Below are positions 60,884-64,000 of a stretch of DNA of 64,000 nt, piece by piece. Within the stretch, counting starts at the first letter, position 1. The number at the start of each line of letters is the position of its first letter. Below the pieces are notes generated by a model. The model had not been told where the DNA came from, did not search any database, and worked only from the letters and a program-made list of their open reading frames with translations. The stretch is from Agathobacter rectalis ATCC 33656. Lineage in GTDB: Bacteria; Bacillota; Clostridia; Lachnospirales; Lachnospiraceae. The stretch lies in contig NC_012781.1 in assembly GCF_000020605.1 (NCBI RefSeq), positions 868,001-932,000 on the forward strand, given 5' to 3'. Made by a program: the position numbers and the translations under genes.

Positions 60884-62221
60884 ATGAATACAGATGTACT
60901 TATTGTGGGAAGCGGCTGCTCAGGTCTTTATTGTGCGCTTAAGCTTCCAAGAGACATAAGAATTACACTGATAACAAAGTCAGATCTGGAGAGCAATGAT
61001 TCATTTCTGGCGCAGGGCGGCATGTGCATGCTTAAAGAGCAGTCTGATTTCGACAGCTTTTTTGAGGATACCTTAAAGGCCGGCCACTACGAGAATGACA
61101 AGGAGTCGGTTGGGATAATGATAAACTCATCCCCTGAGGTGGTTAAGGATCTTGTTTCATACGGAGCAGATTTTGCGAGAAATGATGACGGCTCACTTGC
61201 CTATACGAGAGAGGGAGCTCATTCACACAACAGAATTATTTTCCATGAAGACGTGACCGGAAAAGAGATAACAAGCACATTGCTTGCACAGGTTAAGAAG
61301 CTTTCAAATGTGACACTCATGGAGTATACAACGATGGTTGACATCATCGAAAGGGATAACAAATGCTACGGCGCCATCATCAGAAAACAGGATGGCACGC
61401 TGGAAAAGGTGACAGCGGCATACACTGTCATGGCCTGTGGCGGAGTTGGAGGACTGTACAGATTTTCAACAAATTTCAGACATCTGACAGGTGACTCACT
61501 TGCCATTGCAAAAAAGCATGACATAGAGCTTAAAAACCCAGACTATGTGCAGATTCACCCAACGACCTTTTACACGAAAAAGCATGAGGACAGAAGCTTT
61601 CTCATTTCAGAGTCCGTAAGAGGTGAGGGTGCTAAGCTTTTAGACAAGAATATGAACAGGTTTGTCGATGAGCTCTTACCAAGAGACGTGCTGACCGGCA
61701 AAATCCGTGAGCAGATGAAAAAGGACGGCACAGACTTTGTCTGGGAGGATTTGCGCACCATTCCAAGGGATGAGCTTGTATCACATTTCCCAAATATCAT
61801 TGAACATTGCAAGGAGATGGGATATGATGTCTTCAAGGAGCCTATTCCTGTTGTTCCGGCACAGCACTATTTCATGGGCGGTGTCAAGGTGAATCACCAC
61901 AGCCGCACATCCATGGAAAGTCTCTATGCAGTTGGAGAGACCGCTTGTAACGGAGTGCACGGAAGAAACCGTCTTGCAAGCAATTCACTGCTTGAGAGCC
62001 TGGTATTCGCAAAGCGTGCAGCAGGACAGATGGCGGAGCTTGGCTTTGTAAATGATGAGATAGCAGCCAAAAAGGCCGCAGATAGCATCGACCTCGCAGA
62101 CTACAGCGATGAAAAAGCTGTAGAGAGAGAATACAGGAAGCTCGCCATGGAGGCAATAGAGGGCCGCACCGGCGCACAAGACATGAATGCCGAATCAGGT
62201 GTCACCTACATTCAGGCATAA
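60884..62221 (+). CDS. nadB: L-aspartate oxidase
   Basis: FAD enzyme oxidising aspartate to iminoaspartate, 445 residues. N-terminal FAD loop DVLIVGSGCSGLYCALKL, substrate segments AQGGMCMLKEQ, GAHSHNRIIFHEDVTGKEI and HPTTFYTKKHEDRSFLISES, and the C-terminal HGRNRLASNSLLESLVFAKR are typical. It is shorter than the ~540-residue E. coli form, lacking most of the helical C-terminal domain, as in other Firmicutes. AGAGG precedes the ATG. Transcribed with nadC and niaR. Confidence 0.95.
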   Translation: MNTDVLIVGSGCSGLYCALKLPRDIRITLITKSDLESNDSFLAQGGMCMLKEQSDFDSFFEDTLKAGHYENDKESVGIMINSSPEVVKDLVSYGADFARNDDGSLAYTREGAHSHNRIIFHEDVTGKEITSTLLAQVKKLSNVTLMEYTTMVDIIERDNKCYGAIIRKQDGTLEKVTAAYTVMACGGVGGLYRFSTNFRHLTGDSLAIAKKHDIELKNPDYVQIHPTTFYTKKHEDRSFLISESVRGEGAKLLDKNMNRFVDELLPRDVLTGKIREQMKKDGTDFVWEDLRTIPRDELVSHFPNIIEHCKEMGYDVFKEPIPVVPAQHYFMGGVKVNHHSRTSMESLYAVGETACNGVHGRNRLASNSLLESLVFAKRAAGQMAELGFVNDEIAAKKAADSIDLADYSDEKAVEREYRKLAMEAIEGRTGAQDMNAESGVTYIQA

Positions 62222-62305
62222 AAGCAAGTATCACCCCGGCACCACACAGCATAAAAAGTGCGAAACCGTAATAAATAATAATTTGAACGAAAGGAATTTA
62301 AATAT

Positions 62306-63160
62306 ATGTACGATCAGGTAACACTGGGCCTCAACGTAGACCCATTCATATTAAGCGCATTAAAGGAGGACATCACAAGCGAGGACGTGTCCACAAACAG
62401 CGTGATGCCACATCCACAGGCAGGAGAGGTGGATTTAATCTGCAAACAGGACGGAATCATCTGTGGACTGCAGGTTTTTGAGAGAGTTTTCACACTGCTT
62501 GATGCAGATACAAAGGTAGAGTTTTACGTAAAGGATGGCGATAGGGTAGAAAATAAGCAGCTTATCGGCAAGGTTTACGGAGATATCAGAGTACTCTTGT
62601 GCGGTGAGAGAACTGCGCTCAATTATTTACAGCGCATGAGTGGAATTGCCACATATACCAGTCAGGTTGCAGCGCTCTTAGAGGGCACCGGTATCAAGCT
62701 TTTGGATACCAGAAAGACAACCCCAAACAATAGAATTTTTGAAAAATACTCGGTCAGAGTCGGTGGTGGAAACAACCACAGATACAATCTCTCGGATGGA
62801 GTGCTTCTTAAGGATAACCACATCGGAGCAGCTGGCGGCGTAAAAGAGGCAATCGCCATGGCAAAGGCCTATGCTCCGTTTGTCAGAAAGATTGAGGTTG
62901 AGGTAGAGAGCTTTGATATGGTGAAGGATGCGGTTGAAGCCGGTGCCGACATTATCATGCTCGACAACATGTCCACAGAGCTTTTAAAGCAGTGCATCGA
63001 CTACATTGACGGCAGAGCCGAAATTGAGGTTTCGGGAAATGTTACCAAAGAAAATATTGCAAGAATAAAGGGTCTTGGTGTAGACTATGTATCAAGTGGT
63101 GCGCTCACACATTCAGCGCCTATTATGGATTTATCACTTAAAAATCTACACGCAGTATAG
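62306..63160 (+). CDS. nadC: Nicotinate-nucleotide pyrophosphorylase
   Basis: Converts quinolinate and PRPP to nicotinate mononucleotide with loss of CO2, 284 residues. Marks: LKEDITSEDVSTNSV, the GERTALNYLQRMSGIAT helix, DTRKTTPNNRIFEKYSVRVGG (PRPP and quinolinate binding) and EVEVESFDMVKDAVEAGADI. AAAGGA precedes the ATG. Third enzyme of the pathway; the 84-base gap to nadB contains nothing notable. The niaR start follows 59 bases later. Confidence 0.96.
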   Translation: MYDQVTLGLNVDPFILSALKEDITSEDVSTNSVMPHPQAGEVDLICKQDGIICGLQVFERVFTLLDADTKVEFYVKDGDRVENKQLIGKVYGDIRVLLCGERTALNYLQRMSGIATYTSQVAALLEGTGIKLLDTRKTTPNNRIFEKYSVRVGGGNNHRYNLSDGVLLKDNHIGAAGGVKEAIAMAKAYAPFVRKIEVEVESFDMVKDAVEAGADIIMLDNMSTELLKQCIDYIDGRAEIEVSGNVTKENIARIKGLGVDYVSSGALTHSAPIMDLSLKNLHAV

Positions 63161-63219
63161 ATTTTAGATTGCCGGTCGCACTATGCTGTGACAGTAATGT
63201 TTTACAGAAAGGAACGAAA

Positions 63220-63783
63220 ATGAACGGTGATGAGAGAAGAAAAAAAATAATAAATATTCTATCCTCGTCAAAGTCGCCTGTGGCGGGAGTTGCGCTTGCA
63301 AAGGAGCTTGATGTGAGTCGTCAGGTGATTGTGCAGGACATAGCACTGCTTCGAGCAAACGGAGCCGCGATTTTTTCGACAAACAGAGGATATCTGATAC
63401 AGGCGGATAAGCAGTATTCGAGAGTATTAAAGGTGGTTCACGAGGATGATGAAGTAGAGGAGGAGCTTTCAACAATAGTTGATGCCGGAGGCCATGTGAA
63501 GGACGTATTTGTATACCACAAGGTCTACGGAGTGATCCGCGCTAATATGGACATCAAGTCCAGACGTGATGTCAGAAATTACCTGGAGGAAATCCGCACA
63601 GGAAAGTCCAGCCTTCTTAAAAATGTAACTTCAGGTTATCACTATCACACAATATGTGCGGAGAGTGAAGAGGTGCTTGATGCCATACAGGAGGAGCTTA
63701 AGCAGAAGGGCTTCCTTGCAAAGCTGCAGGACTATGAGCCGGTGGATTTCTGGGGAGACAACGAGGACGAGGCAAAGGCTTAA
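63220..63783 (+). CDS. niaR: NiaR family repressor of NAD biosynthesis
   Basis: 187 residues: N-terminal winged helix HTH_11 (RRKKIINILSSSKSPV, LAKELDVSRQVIVQDIALLR) and C-terminal 3H domain named for its three His (HVKDVFVYHKVYGVI ... YHYHTICAE). In characterised relatives nicotinate bound by the 3H domain makes NiaR repress nad genes. ATG 63220 follows GAAAGGAAC; an in-frame TTG 51 bases upstream is rejected. It closes the cluster whose control region holds the putative operator, consistent with self-regulation. Confidence 0.95.
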   Translation: MNGDERRKKIINILSSSKSPVAGVALAKELDVSRQVIVQDIALLRANGAAIFSTNRGYLIQADKQYSRVLKVVHEDDEVEEELSTIVDAGGHVKDVFVYHKVYGVIRANMDIKSRRDVRNYLEEIRTGKSSLLKNVTSGYHYHTICAESEEVLDAIQEELKQKGFLAKLQDYEPVDFWGDNEDEAKA

Positions 63784-63817
63784 TTTTATCGTAAAGTTAA
63801 AGCGTAATATAATAATT

Positions 63818-63845
63818 GCCCGGGTGAAAGCCCGGGCTGTTTTTT
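63818..63845 (+). terminator. Terminator of nadBC-niaR
   Basis: Seven-base GC stem GCCCGGG / CCCGGGC, 6-base loop, then TGTTTTTT. Confidence 0.9.
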
Positions 63846-63850
63846 GCTTT

Positions 63851-64000
63851 TTATTTAATTTCCAGATTTTCACCTGTAAGCCCTATGTATGATCCATCAG
63901 GAAGTCCACCTTCAGGATGTCCGATGAGCCATTTGTTTTTAGCTGCAAGAAGAGCATCTTCTCCGCCGGTGTGTGGATGTTCCAGGGCTTCATTTGTGCC
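63851..64000 (-). CDS. Unknown protein, C-terminal part only
   Basis: The reverse strand is open from the right edge to a TAA at 63851, giving the last 49 residues (for example HPHTGGEDALLAAKNKWLIG and HPEGGLPDGSYIGLTG). The composition is that of a real coding sequence and the gene converges on the niaR terminator. I do not recognise the family from this piece; the repeated His-Pro-Gly segments may contribute to an active site. The start lies outside the window. Confidence 0.6.
   Translation of the reverse strand, partial: GTNEALEHPHTGGEDALLAAKNKWLIGHPEGGLPDGSYIGLTGENLEIK

Overview
The window reads as chromosome of a low-GC, Gram-positive, anaerobic, spore-forming and probably motile gut Clostridium, most likely Lachnospiraceae of the Agathobacter (Eubacterium) rectale / Roseburia type. 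Evidence: an alpha/beta-type SASP gene, a gerA-type germination operon and spoIIR (sporulation); a chemoreceptor and a sigma-28-like promoter (motility); a crotonase of the butyrate pathway; the Clostridia-specific SCIFF ribosomal peptide with its radical SAM maturase beside secDF; strong AGGAGG ribosome sites and sigma-A promoters of the TTGACA-17-TATAAT type. No prophage, insertion sequence, rRNA or CRISPR array was seen.

Layout. 1-2330: end of an ABC exporter with its sensor kinase. 2355-4130: tRNA-Leu, an unknown protein, tRNA-Ile and a small reverse-strand gene. 4377-10476: oligopeptide transporter oppBCDF-oppA, with an attenuator-like leader and an OppA that appears circularly permuted. 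10583-13032: three genes, two of unknown function, and a CYTH protein. 13222-14080: DJ-1/PfpI protein and SASP. 14222-20895: protein quality control (tig, clpP, clpX, lon, ysxC). 20927-23545: zinc/manganese-type ABC uptake system. 23558-26349: putative motility-linked protein and chemoreceptor. 26478-28301: ispE and a GntR/FCD regulator. 28348-32326: germination genes (gerA and a gerB-gerC fusion) and spoIIR. 32434-33526: a DUF1934-like gene and a small membrane protein. 33598-37070: a very large LacI-like sensor / GGDEF / GH53 galactanase / C-terminal beta-domain fusion. 37180-39889: membrane-anchored trigger-factor paralogue and asnS. 39961-44502: small membrane protein, SCIFF peptide, SCIFF maturase and fused secDF. 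44582-47511: small membrane proteins and a cytoplasmic GH13 enzyme. 47654-48614: crotonase under a Rex-like operator. 48627-50352: decayed GHKL kinase and a MATE exporter. 50802-52168: Rpn-type nuclease and a small membrane protein. 52174-57546: frameshifted TetR gene divergent from a five-gene operon (SCP2-like protein, alpha/beta hydrolase, stand-alone condensation-type enzyme, carrier protein, AMP-forming ligase). 57795-59667: glycosyltransferase and an MntA/HepT toxin-antitoxin pair. 59683-63783: divergent NAD biosynthesis genes nadA and nadBC-niaR. A gene cut by the right edge follows.

The candidates for undescribed biology are the one-polypeptide sensor/diguanylate cyclase/galactanase, the circularly permuted peptide-binding protein, the minimal C + carrier + ligase operon whose repressor gene is broken while its operator pair is intact, and the GerB-GerC fusion with a truncated GerC part. 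All functions are inferred from sequence motifs read by eye; no database search was possible.
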